A stretch of 14,129 bases of DNA from CAYYJS01 sp964472315 (GCA_964472315.1 CAYYJS010000068.1:1-14129), one strand, 5' to 3'; counted from the stretch's first letter, positions 1 through 7,662 are shown. A program made the numbers and translations. Notes: generated by a model not told the origin, from the sequence alone.

Positions 1-88
1 CCCGGCTTGTCAGCCCATCCCGATTACGCCGGACCAATACAATTCCCCCCCCATAGACCCGGAAGCACCCGAAAAAAGGGCGGGGGTG

Positions 89-562
89 TCACGTCGGCGG
101 GGGTGTGACGGGACGCGGGATCGAGGCGAGTTCGATCGTTACCGGGCCATCGTTGTGGATTTCGACGTCCATGTGCGCGCCGAAAACGCCGGTGTGAACC
201 CGTCCGTCGCCGAGGGCGCGACGCAGGGCCGCGACGTACTCGCGGTACAGCGCCTCGGCCAAGGCGGGTTCCGCGGCGTTGACGAAACTGGGGCGGTTTC
301 CCTTGCGCGTGTCGGCGTAGAGGGTGAACTGCGAGATGACCAGGATGCTGCCGTCGACATCCTCGATGGACCGGTTCATGCGGTCCTGTTCGTCGCGGAA
401 GATGCGCAGGTTGACGGTTTTGTTGGCGAGGGCGCGCGCGTCGTCGGCCGTATCGCCGTGGGTCACCCCGAGCAGCACGACGTAACCCTGTCCGATGGCG
501 CCGACGACGGCGCCATCGACAGTGACGCTGCCCTTCGAAACCCGCTGGATGATCGTTCGCAT
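89..562 (-). CDS. dtd: D-aminoacyl-tRNA deacylase
   Basis: Cytoplasmic editing enzyme that hydrolyses D-amino acids (and glycine) mischarged on tRNA. The 157-residue product opens with the family's MRTIIQRV and carries both hallmark motifs: SQFTLYADTRKGNRPSF at about residues 77-93 and the Gly-cisPro motif NDGPVT at 137-142, which lines the active site in DTD proteins. Length is slightly above the usual ~145 because of a Pro/Thr-rich tail. I start at the ATG at 562, preceded by GGAG eight bases upstream; an in-frame ATG at 616 would add 18 residues not seen in the family. The gene stands alone, with no minus-strand gene upstream in the window. No convincing terminator follows the stop in the 88 bases left to the edge. 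The identification is secure. Confidence 0.96.
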   Translation of the reverse strand: MRTIIQRVSKGSVTVDGAVVGAIGQGYVVLLGVTHGDTADDARALANKTVNLRIFRDEQDRMNRSIEDVDGSILVISQFTLYADTRKGNRPSFVNAAEPALAEALYREYVAALRRALGDGRVHTGVFGAHMDVEIHNDGPVTIELASIPRPVTPPPT

Positions 563-673
563 GCGTACCGCTCCAAACCGGCGGCAAGCGTGCGGGAAAC
601 GACAGCCGGGCCGCAAGCGCGAAGTTGGCGGACGGTGCGGGTGCGGGGGAGTGCGGGAGCAGGGCGGAACAAA

Positions 674-728
674 GCAAACGCAGCGTAATTCGCGGCGCTA
701 ATGGGGATCGGCACACGATAGCGGGCGA
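674..728 (+). repeat. 55-bp dispersed repeat, copy A
   Basis: This segment matches the reverse complement of 13926-13980 at 49 of 55 positions, counted by hand. The last 29 bases, from TAATGGGGATCGG onward, are identical. It lies in the non-coding gap 563-880 between dtd and the kinase gene. Substitutions gather in the left half, so the right half is the conserved core. A partial third copy of the core (TCGGCGACGATAGCG) lies at about 825-840. One reverse frame reads RYRVPIPI, a string I associate with a common PVC-group intergenic repeat; that association is from memory. Confidence 0.8.
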
Positions 729-795
729 GAGCGGCGGACGATTGAGGACTTTCGCACTCGTTATCCGTTCTCGTCGCCGCTATCGTGCACCGATC
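706..795. repeat. Long imperfect hairpin in intergenic gap
   Basis: The arm at 706-730 (GATCGGCACACGATAGCGGG continuing GCGAGA-like) pairs with 769-795, leaving a loop of about 38 bases. Two blocks pair exactly: CACGATAGCGG-type sequence with its complement, and GATCGG with CCGATC. They are separated by a CA/CA mismatch and a small bulge. The 5' arm is the conserved core of copy A of the dispersed repeat, so the repeat here has an inverted partner. No poly-T tract follows either arm, so it is not an obvious rho-independent terminator. The rest of gap 563-880 shows no gene and no clear promoter. Confidence 0.65.
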
Positions 796-868
796 TGAAC
801 CACGGTTGGCTGTCAACGATCGATGTCGGCGACGATAGCGCCTGACAAGGGGGTGGCCAATGAAACGC

Positions 869-873
869 GGAGG
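869..873 (+). promoter_or_regulatory. Shine-Dalgarno deciding the 881 start
   Basis: GGAGG lies seven bases before the ATG at 881. The in-frame ATG at 860 has only a G-run (AAGGGGG, 847-853) upstream, so 881 is preferred although 860 cannot be excluded. Confidence 0.6.
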
Positions 874-880
874 CGGAACG

Positions 881-1513
881 ATGCGGCACCGGGCCATGCT
901 GCTGGTGGGGCCGACGGGATCGGGCAAGACGCCGTTGGGGGAAGCGCTCGCGGCGGCCGGCTTTGGCGGCGGCCGGTGCGCGCATTTCGACTTCGGCGCG
1001 AATCTGCGCGCGATCGCGGCCGGCGCCGGCGTGGCCGACCGTCTGGCGCCCGGGGATGTGGCCTTCATCCGGCGCGTGCTGTGCGAGGGGCTGCTGCTGG
1101 AGCGCGAGACGTTTCACATCGCCGCGCGCGTCGTCGAGCAGTTCATCGCGGCGCATGCCCCGCGGGCTGACGACTGGGTGGTGCTGAACGGGCTGCCGCG
1201 GCATGTCGGGCAGGCCGGCGATGTCGACGGTCTGCTGGAGGTGCGCCTCGTGGTGTACCTGGACTGTGCGGCGGCGGTCGTGCGGGCGCGGATCGCGGGG
1301 GACAGCGGCGGCGACCGCGGCGGACGCGGCGACGATACGCCGGCCGATATCGCGCGCAAACTCGACATTTTCCGTGACAGGACTTTGCCGCTCGTGGATC
1401 ATTACCGGTCGCTTGGCGTTCCGATCCTGCGTGTGACGGTCGACGTCGATACGCAACCGGCGGCGATCCTCGCGCTGATGAACCGACAGTATGGAGATGG
1501 AGTGTTGTCATGA
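881..1513 (+). CDS. Adenylate kinase-like nucleoside monophosphate kinase
   Basis: Probable cytoplasmic P-loop kinase of the adenylate kinase superfamily, transferring phosphate from ATP to a nucleotide. In the 210-residue product I see a Walker A motif GPTGSGKT at 10-17, an AMP-site-like GANLR at 39-43 matching the family's GD-LR, and NGLPRHVGQ at 103-111 matching DGFPR-Q. The C-terminal helix, about 153-177, reads like the family's 'RL..Y...T.PL..YY' segment. The LID region is replaced by a short Gly/Asp-rich stretch at 140-152. Walker A has Lys-Thr-Pro rather than Lys-Gly-Thr, so it is divergent and may not be the cell's housekeeping Adk. Its end overlaps the next gene by ATGA, implying translational coupling. 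No promoter was recognised upstream. The superfamily call is firm; the substrate is not. Confidence 0.8.
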   Translation: MRHRAMLLVGPTGSGKTPLGEALAAAGFGGGRCAHFDFGANLRAIAAGAGVADRLAPGDVAFIRRVLCEGLLLERETFHIAARVVEQFIAAHAPRADDWVVLNGLPRHVGQAGDVDGLLEVRLVVYLDCAAAVVRARIAGDSGGDRGGRGDDTPADIARKLDIFRDRTLPLVDHYRSLGVPILRVTVDVDTQPAAILALMNRQYGDGVLS

Positions 1514-2388
1514 GTGTAACGATCAACGGACAGCCGCTGCCGCCTGAGGCGATCGAGTTCGAATACCGCCGTCTGCTGCAATTCTATTCCGAGCATCTCT
1601 CGCCCGAACAGCTCAAGGAGCAGCGCGAGGTTCTGCGCGCCCGGGCCCGGGAGCAGGCCATCGGGGCCAAACTGCTGATCGATGAAGCGCACCGCCTCGA
1701 CCTGGCCGTGCCGGCGGAGATGGCGGATCGGGAGGTCCGCAAGCTGATGCATCGGGCGGGTGGGGAGGAGGCGTTTCTCAAGAGCCTCGCGGACCGCGGC
1801 ATCACGGAAGACCAATTGCGGCGCAGCGTCGAAGAAGGCTGCAAGGTGAACGTGTTGATCGAGCAGGTCTGCGCCGGGTTGGACGATCCGACCGAGGCGG
1901 AGATGCAGGCGCATTTCGAGGCCCATCGGGAGGAATATCGGCGGCCCGACCGGGCGGCGGCGCAGCACATTCTCATCAAGCCGGCGACCGCCTCGCACGC
2001 CGACCGCGAAGTGGCGCAGTCGCGGCTGGAGGAACTCAGGAGTCAGCTCGAGGACGGGGCGGATTTCGGGGATCTGGCCGAGATGCATTCGGAATGTCCG
2101 AGCGGCAAGCAGACGTCGGGGAGCCTCGGTTGGTTTGCGCGCGGCATGATGGTGCCGGAGTTCGACGAGGCCGTCTTCACGATGGATGTCGGCGACGTCA
2201 GCGATGTGGTCCGCACGGAGTTCGGCTATCATCTGATTCACAAGACGGGACATGAGGACGGCGGCGCGGCCACCTACGCGGAATCGGCCGACAAGATCCG
2301 CGAATTCCTGCGGCACGCGCGGCGCGGCGAAGCCATCTCCGCGCACGTGCGGGAACTGCGCGAGAAGGCGGTCGTCGAAGAGTCCTAG
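1510..2388 (+). CDS. Parvulin-type peptidyl-prolyl cis-trans isomerase
   Basis: Catalyses cis-trans isomerisation of X-Pro bonds during protein folding. The 292-residue product has a helical SurA/PrsA-like N-terminal half (about 10-145) and a rotamase domain at about 150-247. Family signatures in the latter are AQHILIK, the SGSLGWFARG loop, MVPEFDEAVF, and FGYHLI near 238-243. A charged helix follows to the end. There is no signal peptide or lipobox, unlike SurA, PrsA and PpiD, so the protein should stay in the cytoplasm; NifM-like chaperones are another soluble group with this architecture. The ATG overlaps the upstream stop by four bases and has GGAG at 1499-1502. A weak GC stem (2398-2416) after the stop lacks a T-tract. 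The class is certain; the client is unknown. Confidence 0.92.
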   Translation: MSVTINGQPLPPEAIEFEYRRLLQFYSEHLSPEQLKEQREVLRARAREQAIGAKLLIDEAHRLDLAVPAEMADREVRKLMHRAGGEEAFLKSLADRGITEDQLRRSVEEGCKVNVLIEQVCAGLDDPTEAEMQAHFEAHREEYRRPDRAAAQHILIKPATASHADREVAQSRLEELRSQLEDGADFGDLAEMHSECPSGKQTSGSLGWFARGMMVPEFDEAVFTMDVGDVSDVVRTEFGYHLIHKTGHEDGGAATYAESADKIREFLRHARRGEAISAHVRELREKAVVEES

Positions 2389-2418
2389 CCCCTTGCCCGC
2401 GGTGTTTCGCTCCGCGAC

Positions 2419-2446
2419 TTGACATTCTGATTCACTGCCCCATAGT
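2419..2446 (+). promoter_or_regulatory. Sigma70-like promoter for the caspase operon
   Basis: A perfect -35 TTGACA (2419-2424) is followed after 16 bases by CATAGT (2441-2446), a 4/6 match to TATAAT. It lies 30 bases after the isomerase stop and about 54 bases before the caspase ATG, so the three-gene cluster probably has its own transcript. Consensus match only. Confidence 0.55.
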
Positions 2447-2485
2447 GACGCTTCCTTTGGGCATGTCGTTCATGGGGAGTTGGCC

Positions 2486-2491
2486 GAGGGG
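2486..2491 (+). promoter_or_regulatory. Shine-Dalgarno deciding the 2500 start
   Basis: GAGGGG lies eight bases before the ATG at 2500. It overlaps the alternative in-frame GTG at 2491, which therefore would have no ribosome site of its own. Confidence 0.6.
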
Positions 2492-2499
2492 TGTTCTTG

Positions 2500-3831
2500 A
2501 TGGGTTGGGGCACGCGACAGGGCATCATCATCTGCGGAATCGTCTGCTTGGGGTTCGGTGGCGGGGCGGCGAATGTTTGGGCCGCCGACTCCGGCACGCG
2601 AGGCGTGTGCATCCAGGCGATGGCTGGCGAACAAGGCGGCGAAGCGGCTTTCTGGCTGTTTTCCATCGGGATCGCGAACTACAAAGAGTGGCCGGTGCTG
2701 CAGACGCCCATTTCCGATGTCACGGCGCTGCGGGAGGTCCTCCAGAGCGAATATCGCTTCGATGCCGAGCATACCCGCGAGATTCTGGATGAGCAGGCCA
2801 CGTATGCCGGTATCGTCAAAGGCTTCGAGACGCTGATCGCACGGACCGACGAGAACGATTCCATTCTCATTTACTTCGCCGGGCACGGGCATGAGGACGG
2901 CTATTGGATTCCGCAAGATGGGGGTCTTAATAGTCGGGCGAATTGGCTTTCCACAGTGGTCGTCAAGGATTTCCTCCAGCGCATTCCCGCCCGGCATATC
3001 CTCCTGATCTCGGATTCATGTTTCTCCGGCGGGCTCGTGCTGCGCGGCGCCATGGATGGGGCGCGGACGGCCGTTCCCGTCATGCCGGTCGATCTCCGTG
3101 CCGTCTACAACCGTCGATCACGGTTCGCCCTTACGTCCGGAGGCATGGAACCGGTGAAGGATGGCGGGATCAGCGCGCAGCATAGCGTGTTCGCCTTCTT
3201 CCTGCTTAACGCGCTTAAGGCCAACCGTCATCCGTATATGATTGCGCCGGCCGAACCCCTGTTCGGCTACATTCTCAATGGATTGGCGGCGAACCCGATG
3301 AAGCAGCCGCAGCATCCCGTCTATGGACAGATCCTGGATGCGGGTTCCGCCTCGGGCCAGTTCGTCTTTTTCCGGTCCAGTTTCGACGCATCGCTGACGA
3401 ATGTGCCGATCCGGCCGATTGTGCCCATTGCGGTTCTGGCGTCCCATGCGTCGGCGGACACCGAGCTTGACCTTCCGGAGTTTGACGGTTCGATCAGGCT
3501 GCTCGTGACGAATCCGCAGACGGGGCGTTTGAAGCTGGAAAACCGACCTCAGGTGACGCTGGACGGCGCTACGCATATTTCGCTGGCCCAGGGTCGCCAT
3601 CGGTTCAGCATGCAACTCGACACGGGTGAAAGGCTCGGGGGCATGATCACGATCGGGAATGTCGACGAGGGGGCGTCGGTCACGCAGTTTGGTCTTGGGC
3701 GCGGGATTTTCTTCCAGCCGCACCATATTCGCGCGGCACTGGAGGGGCGGCCGGTCAGGTATTCGGTGCGGATCAACGATGTGACGGGCGAGCGCGAAGT
3801 CATTTCGTATGTGATGAGTCTGTTGTATTGA
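2500..3831 (+). CDS. Exported caspase-like (C14) cysteine protease
   Basis: Predicted secreted protease of the caspase/metacaspase fold; this family usually cleaves after Arg/Lys or Asp. The 443-residue product begins with a hydrophobic signal segment (about 9-24) ending in NVWA-AD, with cleavage near residue 28. The p20-like domain, about 51-245, has the strand FWLFSIGIANY, the catalytic histidine in YFAGHGHEDG (His129) and the catalytic cysteine in LLISDSCFSGG (Cys174). Both dyad residues are present. SRFALTSGG (about 207-215) and the following 'HSVFAFFLLNAL' match the family's next elements. The C-terminal ~150 residues are beta-rich and unrecognised. It is first in an operon with two lipoprotein genes, suggesting a periplasmic role with membrane-anchored partners. 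Active-site integrity argues for an active enzyme; the substrate is unknown. Confidence 0.88.
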   Translation: MGWGTRQGIIICGIVCLGFGGGAANVWAADSGTRGVCIQAMAGEQGGEAAFWLFSIGIANYKEWPVLQTPISDVTALREVLQSEYRFDAEHTREILDEQATYAGIVKGFETLIARTDENDSILIYFAGHGHEDGYWIPQDGGLNSRANWLSTVVVKDFLQRIPARHILLISDSCFSGGLVLRGAMDGARTAVPVMPVDLRAVYNRRSRFALTSGGMEPVKDGGISAQHSVFAFFLLNALKANRHPYMIAPAEPLFGYILNGLAANPMKQPQHPVYGQILDAGSASGQFVFFRSSFDASLTNVPIRPIVPIAVLASHASADTELDLPEFDGSIRLLVTNPQTGRLKLENRPQVTLDGATHISLAQGRHRFSMQLDTGERLGGMITIGNVDEGASVTQFGLGRGIFFQPHHIRAALEGRPVRYSVRINDVTGEREVISYVMSLLY

Positions 3832-3865
3832 TGCGCGAATGGGTGTTTGTGTGCGTCGAGGCGAT

Positions 3866-3871
3866 GGGAGG
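3866..3871 (+). promoter_or_regulatory. Shine-Dalgarno deciding the 3878 start
   Basis: GGGAGG lies six bases before the ATG at 3878. The in-frame ATG at 3839 has no comparable site and would put 13 extra residues, mostly polar or charged, before the signal peptide. Confidence 0.65.
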
Positions 3872-3877
3872 TGTCAG

Positions 3878-4822
3878 ATGGTCGTGGATCTCGGGTATGG
3901 GTGGCGTGAATTGGGCCGGCTCGCGGTGGCGGGCATGTTGGTGTTGACGGTGGGGTGTGCGACGTCCGTGCCGAGGGAGTTGCCCCTGCATCGGAGCAAC
4001 AAGGCGCCGGGTTTCATGGTGACCGACACCAACTACGTCGAGTACATTCCTCTTTCCGGTGGCTACAAATCCTCGATGCGGACGACGGATACCGCCTCGG
4101 TGTTTATCAGTTCGCCTGAAGGTTCCGCGATCGTCTTCGAATCCGGGCGGCGGCATGCCATCGTCGGCAAGGACACGGAGGTCCTCAAGCTGCAACCGGG
4201 GCTCTATCCCATCCAATTGGAGCATGCCGCAAAGAAGACGCTGCTGCTTTCGGGACTGCTACTGGTGCGTAACGTGACGAAGGAAGTCGGTTTGGCAACG
4301 CTTGGGAAGAATGACGATACACGGATGTTCAATCCCGAATTGCTGAAACAGGCATCGCAGGGCCAACTCGTCAGCCACACCATCTCGTTCGATGGAACCG
4401 ATGTTGTCACCTACTGGCTGGGCAATCGGGAGAAGCCCTGTGGGTCTCCATCAGGCACCTGCGAGGTCGATTTCTCACGTATTTCCGGTATCGAGTCGCT
4501 TGTCGTGAACGGCAAGGATGCGCCGACCTTCCGCGCGGTTGTGGCGGTTGCGCGCGGGACCGTCTGGGATGCGCGGACGCGCCGCATGGTGCCCTCACTC
4601 CATGAGCATGCGATCACGCTTGCTGTGAAGGGGCGCAAGTACCGCGGGTACATACGCAACCTCAAGGCCACCGAGTTCACCGCCTTCGTGCGTGTGCCCT
4701 GCACCATACCCGATGTTCTGCTCGATGCGGCGGATCGCGGGACCGTCTCTAAGTTCACGGTGCGCAGCAGTGGTGCAGCCGAGGTCGATGTCGCCGAGAT
4801 CGTGTTAAGCGGCCACGAGTGA
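3878..4822 (+). CDS. Putative lipoprotein of caspase operon, unknown function
   Basis: I do not recognise a family. The 314-residue product has an N-terminal signal with a hydrophobic run (about 15-26) ending in LTVGC, placing the lipidated cysteine at Cys27. The -3 residue is Thr rather than the preferred Leu, with Leu at -4, so the lipobox is slightly atypical. The mature part alternates beta-like strands. A possible PEGA-like stretch around 74-115 (VFISSPEGSAIVFESG, then LKLQPGLYPIQL) would suit a small cell-wall- or surface-associated beta domain; this is inference. Four cysteines follow Cys27 or lie later (188, 195 and 275 among them) and could form disulfides in the periplasm. It sits 46 bases after the caspase gene and four before the next lipoprotein gene, so co-transcription is very likely. 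Confidence 0.75.
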   Translation: MVVDLGYGWRELGRLAVAGMLVLTVGCATSVPRELPLHRSNKAPGFMVTDTNYVEYIPLSGGYKSSMRTTDTASVFISSPEGSAIVFESGRRHAIVGKDTEVLKLQPGLYPIQLEHAAKKTLLLSGLLLVRNVTKEVGLATLGKNDDTRMFNPELLKQASQGQLVSHTISFDGTDVVTYWLGNREKPCGSPSGTCEVDFSRISGIESLVVNGKDAPTFRAVVAVARGTVWDARTRRMVPSLHEHAITLAVKGRKYRGYIRNLKATEFTAFVRVPCTIPDVLLDAADRGTVSKFTVRSSGAAEVDVAEIVLSGHE

Positions 4823-4826
4823 ACGA

Positions 4827-6137
4827 ATGATGCGGACGATGAGAGCCTTTCCGGTCGCTCTGGTTTTCTTGGCAATAGCGGGCTGCACGGTTGTTCCGGT
4901 CGCGGATCGGCGCATGATTGCCACGCCACCCTACAGCACCATCGAGTTTATGCCGGGCGATGAGTCTCACGACCCGTTCGCATCCCCTGGCGGATCCGTT
5001 TGCGGCCTGATCGGCGGGCATTTTGTCGGCGGCACGGGGACCGTGTATACCGCGACGCCGACGGCCACGAATGCGCCCGTGCCGGCGGCGCAGTCGGGTG
5101 CGGACATGCGATGTGCCGCGCGGGTTGGCGATATCCGCATGGGCCGGGCAACCAACCATGTGGCGGGCGCCGGGGAACGCTACATCGGGCGGATCGCCAT
5201 GACGGAATCCTCGGCCCGCCTGTCCGGGGTTCTGCGTACCGACAATGTGGGCGCCGTCGGCGGCCATCTCCTGGTGGGTGAGGCGCATGGACGCACTGAC
5301 CGGATGGAGAGGACCGAAGGGCATGTTGCGGTCGGCGCAGGGCGCGGCCGCGCGGACGGCTTGAGCAGCGTCGACGGGCGGGCCGCGATCGCCATGACTC
5401 CGGACGATCGTTCGTCGGACGTGAAGCCCGCCTCCGGTACGGTTCGGACCGGACTCGCGCTGGAATCCAGCAGTGACACCGGACTTGCGCGTCGGGATGT
5501 GCGGGTGGATGGCGCCACGCTCTTCACCGGCTTTGGCGGTCTGAATGAATCCGGAGTGTTGCTCGGGCTTTCGGATGAGGAGTTGATCCGGTTTCTGGAG
5601 GATAGTTTCGTGGCGGACGGGTTCTATGCGGGGCGCGCACGCCTGGCTGACGATGCCGCATATGCCGTGCCTCAGGCTGAAGTGGACGAGTTCATCCGAC
5701 TGGTGCGCGAGGGCGCAACCATCCGCGAACTGCTGAATCGGCCGTTCTCGCAGTCGTTTCGCATGCCAACTGAAGAAGGTACGGGGACCGTATCGGTCGT
5801 GCTCTCGTTCGTCGCTCCGGGACCGGTGTGGCATGGACAATCGCTCGTGCTTGCTATCGAGGCTCGTAACGACGGCGGTTCGGATGCCTATGACATGCTT
5901 CTTGCGATCAGGTTGCCGCGGAATGCGTCATTCGAGCGTTTCCCGGTCCAGGCGTCGCGCGAGTCGGGCGCCGTGCAGTACGCGGACGCCGCATCGGGGC
6001 TGATCGTCTTGCGGTTGTACCGACCGCTGCTGAGCGGGCAAACCTTCAAGGCGACGGCGTTGGTACGATTGGCCCCCTGGCTCGTACGCACGCGATATGT
6101 ACCGCGGCGCAGTCTACCGTTCGCTTCTTGTCGGTAA
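4827..6137 (+). CDS. Putative lipoprotein with DUF11-like C-terminal domain
   Basis: The 436-residue product starts with a short signal peptide and canonical lipobox IAGC (Cys20), so it should be membrane-anchored after lipidation. Residues about 60-235 are rich in Gly, Ala and Arg, low in complexity, and match nothing I know; this part could be disordered. Residues about 322-417 resemble the DUF11/conserved-repeat beta-sandwich of surface proteins: LVLAIEARNDGGSDAYDMLL followed by LP, and a closing LLSGQTFKATALVRL strand. Such domains commonly act as stalks or adhesive modules outside the membrane. The start ATG follows the upstream stop by four bases; ATGs at 4830 and 4839 are alternatives, and the ribosome site is weak, so coupling to the upstream gene is likely. 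It ends the operon. Function is unknown. Confidence 0.75.
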   Translation: MMRTMRAFPVALVFLAIAGCTVVPVADRRMIATPPYSTIEFMPGDESHDPFASPGGSVCGLIGGHFVGGTGTVYTATPTATNAPVPAAQSGADMRCAARVGDIRMGRATNHVAGAGERYIGRIAMTESSARLSGVLRTDNVGAVGGHLLVGEAHGRTDRMERTEGHVAVGAGRGRADGLSSVDGRAAIAMTPDDRSSDVKPASGTVRTGLALESSSDTGLARRDVRVDGATLFTGFGGLNESGVLLGLSDEELIRFLEDSFVADGFYAGRARLADDAAYAVPQAEVDEFIRLVREGATIRELLNRPFSQSFRMPTEEGTGTVSVVLSFVAPGPVWHGQSLVLAIEARNDGGSDAYDMLLAIRLPRNASFERFPVQASRESGAVQYADAASGLIVLRLYRPLLSGQTFKATALVRLAPWLVRTRYVPRRSLPFASCR

Positions 6138-6139
6138 AC

Positions 6140-6152
6140 CTGCCGTCGGCAG
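6140..6152. terminator. Small hairpin between convergent genes
   Basis: CTGCCGTCGGCAG forms a 5-bp GC stem with a three-base loop. It fills most of the 16-base gap between the tail-to-tail stops at 6137 and 6154. Only AAAC and GTT flank it, so termination strength is doubtful; it is placed like a shared terminator. Confidence 0.35.
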
Positions 6153-6153
6153 T

Positions 6154-7662
6154 TCATGCCCCTTCCCGTAGGAACGCCGGCTCGTGCCGGGCATGGCCGC
6201 CGAGGTAGTCCTCGCGGAGCGCGCGCCGTACGACGGGTTCGGCGGCCGTGCCCCGCGCGACCAGGTGCCGATGCAGGGCGCGGGCCAGGGCGACGGGGTC
6301 GAGCGTCTCCGCGGCGGCATCGTCCGCGATGCGTCGGCTCAGGTCGTCGAAGGCGCGAAACGGCGAAGGGGTGCCTTCCAGGAGCATCGCCATCGCCCGC
6401 GGGAAGCGCCGCCGGTTGGCGAGCCGTTCCCAGTGCCGCGCGAACCGCCGGATACCGGCGAGGTAGTCGGCGTCCATCGTCGACGTGGACAGGATGTCAT
6501 ACGGCGGCGTCGGGCGAAACCGGAGCTGCCAGGCCTCCACGTGCCGGGCGATGGGCGCGCCGTGCAGTCGCTTGAGGATGCCGACCTGCAATTCGGCCGG
6601 CCGGAGCCGTACGAGGCGATCGAAGCCGGCTTCGAACGACGCCGGCGATTCGCCGGGCAGCCCCGCGATCAGGTCGGCATGGACATCGGCGCGGGCGGTC
6701 TCGATATGGAACCGGACGGCCGCCTCGGCCTCCGCGGCATCGGCCATGCGGTGGACGCGTCGCGCGACTTCGGGATTGAAGGTCTGGATACCGACTTCGA
6801 TGTGCAGGGCGCCGGGCGGAAACGCGCACAGACGTTCGCGGAGCGCCCCGACCGGCGGCTGCGGCGTCATTTCCAGGTGCAGGTGCAGACCGGACGGCAG
6901 GCGCGCGAGGAAGAAGTCCAGCAGGCGGCAGGCATGCGCGGGATGGGCGTTGAAACTGCGGTCCACCAGCTTGAAGCGCCGGGCCCCGCGCTCGAGCAGC
7001 GTATCCAGGGCCGGCAGCAGCCGATCGAGATCCAGGTCGCGCACTCCGGGATCGCGCGCCGAGATGCAGTAATCGCAGGCGAACGGACATCCGCGACTGC
7101 TCTCCACGTACATCGTGCGGCGGAGGATATCGGTATCGCTGTAGGCGTCGTAGGGCAGCGCGAGCGCCCGCACATCGGGCCGTTCGGCATCGACCACGGA
7201 CGGCACCGGTTCGCCGGCCGACAGACGCCGGCAGACGGTCGGAAACGTGCGTTCGCCTTCGCCGCGGATCACGCACGCGACCGAGCGGGCGAGCGCGGAC
7301 CCGGTATCGTGTCCGATCTCGGGACCGCCGAGAACGATGGGGATATCGGGGCGCGCGGTTTGCAGGCCCGCCACCACCCCTTCGGCGAGATCGCGGTTCC
7401 AGATGTAGACGCCCAACCCGATCAGAGACGGTGTTTCGGCGAGCAGGTCGGTGACGATGGCCGCCGCCGTGTCGCGAACCGTAAACTCGCGCAGCACGGC
7501 GTCCTGGCCGTCCGCGCGCAGGGCGGCCAGCAGGTAGCGGGCGCCAAGGCTGGGGTGACTGTACCGCGCGTTGATGGCGGCCAGCACGGGACGCCGGCCG
7601 GAGGTCGGGGGCGGAATCGGATGGGCGGCTGGCGTTTCCACGTACTTCACGAGATCGGGCAT
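6154..7662 (-). CDS. B12-binding-fold radical SAM protein (DUF4080-like)
   Basis: Predicted [4Fe-4S] radical S-adenosylmethionine enzyme, 502 residues. The N-terminal Rossmann-like domain (about 25-165) opens with AAINARYSHPSLGARYLL, typical of the B12-binding subgroup, but shows no DxHxxG cobalamin-ligand motif. The cluster-binding CPFACDYC (Cys192, Cys196, Cys199) starts the radical SAM barrel, which continues with EVGIQTFN (289-296) and LIAGLPGES (331-339). The C-terminal ~125 residues fit the DUF4080 region usual in this subgroup. The ATG overlaps the upstream exporter stop as TGATG, so translation is coupled. The substrate is unknown; the metal-exporter partner gives no obvious clue. Longer in-frame upstream extension is possible in this GC-rich frame, but the overlap start and homology support 7662. 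Confidence 0.88.
   Translation of the reverse strand: MPDLVKYVETPAAHPIPPPTSGRRPVLAAINARYSHPSLGARYLLAALRADGQDAVLREFTVRDTAAAIVTDLLAETPSLIGLGVYIWNRDLAEGVVAGLQTARPDIPIVLGGPEIGHDTGSALARSVACVIRGEGERTFPTVCRRLSAGEPVPSVVDAERPDVRALALPYDAYSDTDILRRTMYVESSRGCPFACDYCISARDPGVRDLDLDRLLPALDTLLERGARRFKLVDRSFNAHPAHACRLLDFFLARLPSGLHLHLEMTPQPPVGALRERLCAFPPGALHIEVGIQTFNPEVARRVHRMADAAEAEAAVRFHIETARADVHADLIAGLPGESPASFEAGFDRLVRLRPAELQVGILKRLHGAPIARHVEAWQLRFRPTPPYDILSTSTMDADYLAGIRRFARHWERLANRRRFPRAMAMLLEGTPSPFRAFDDLSRRIADDAAAETLDPVALARALHRHLVARGTAAEPVVRRALREDYLGGHARHEPAFLREGA

Noticed and set aside
811..816. Minus-strand TTGACA as the dtd promoter
   Set aside because: No -10 box at an acceptable distance, and it lies about 250 bases from the dtd start.
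2398..2416. Stem CGCGG/CCGCG after the isomerase as a terminator
   Set aside because: Only 5 bp with a 9-base loop and no following T-tract; it lies just before the caspase promoter, but the evidence is too weak.
4755..5840. 361-residue minus-strand frame
   Set aside because: It is opposite the second lipoprotein gene, and has no start context or domain.
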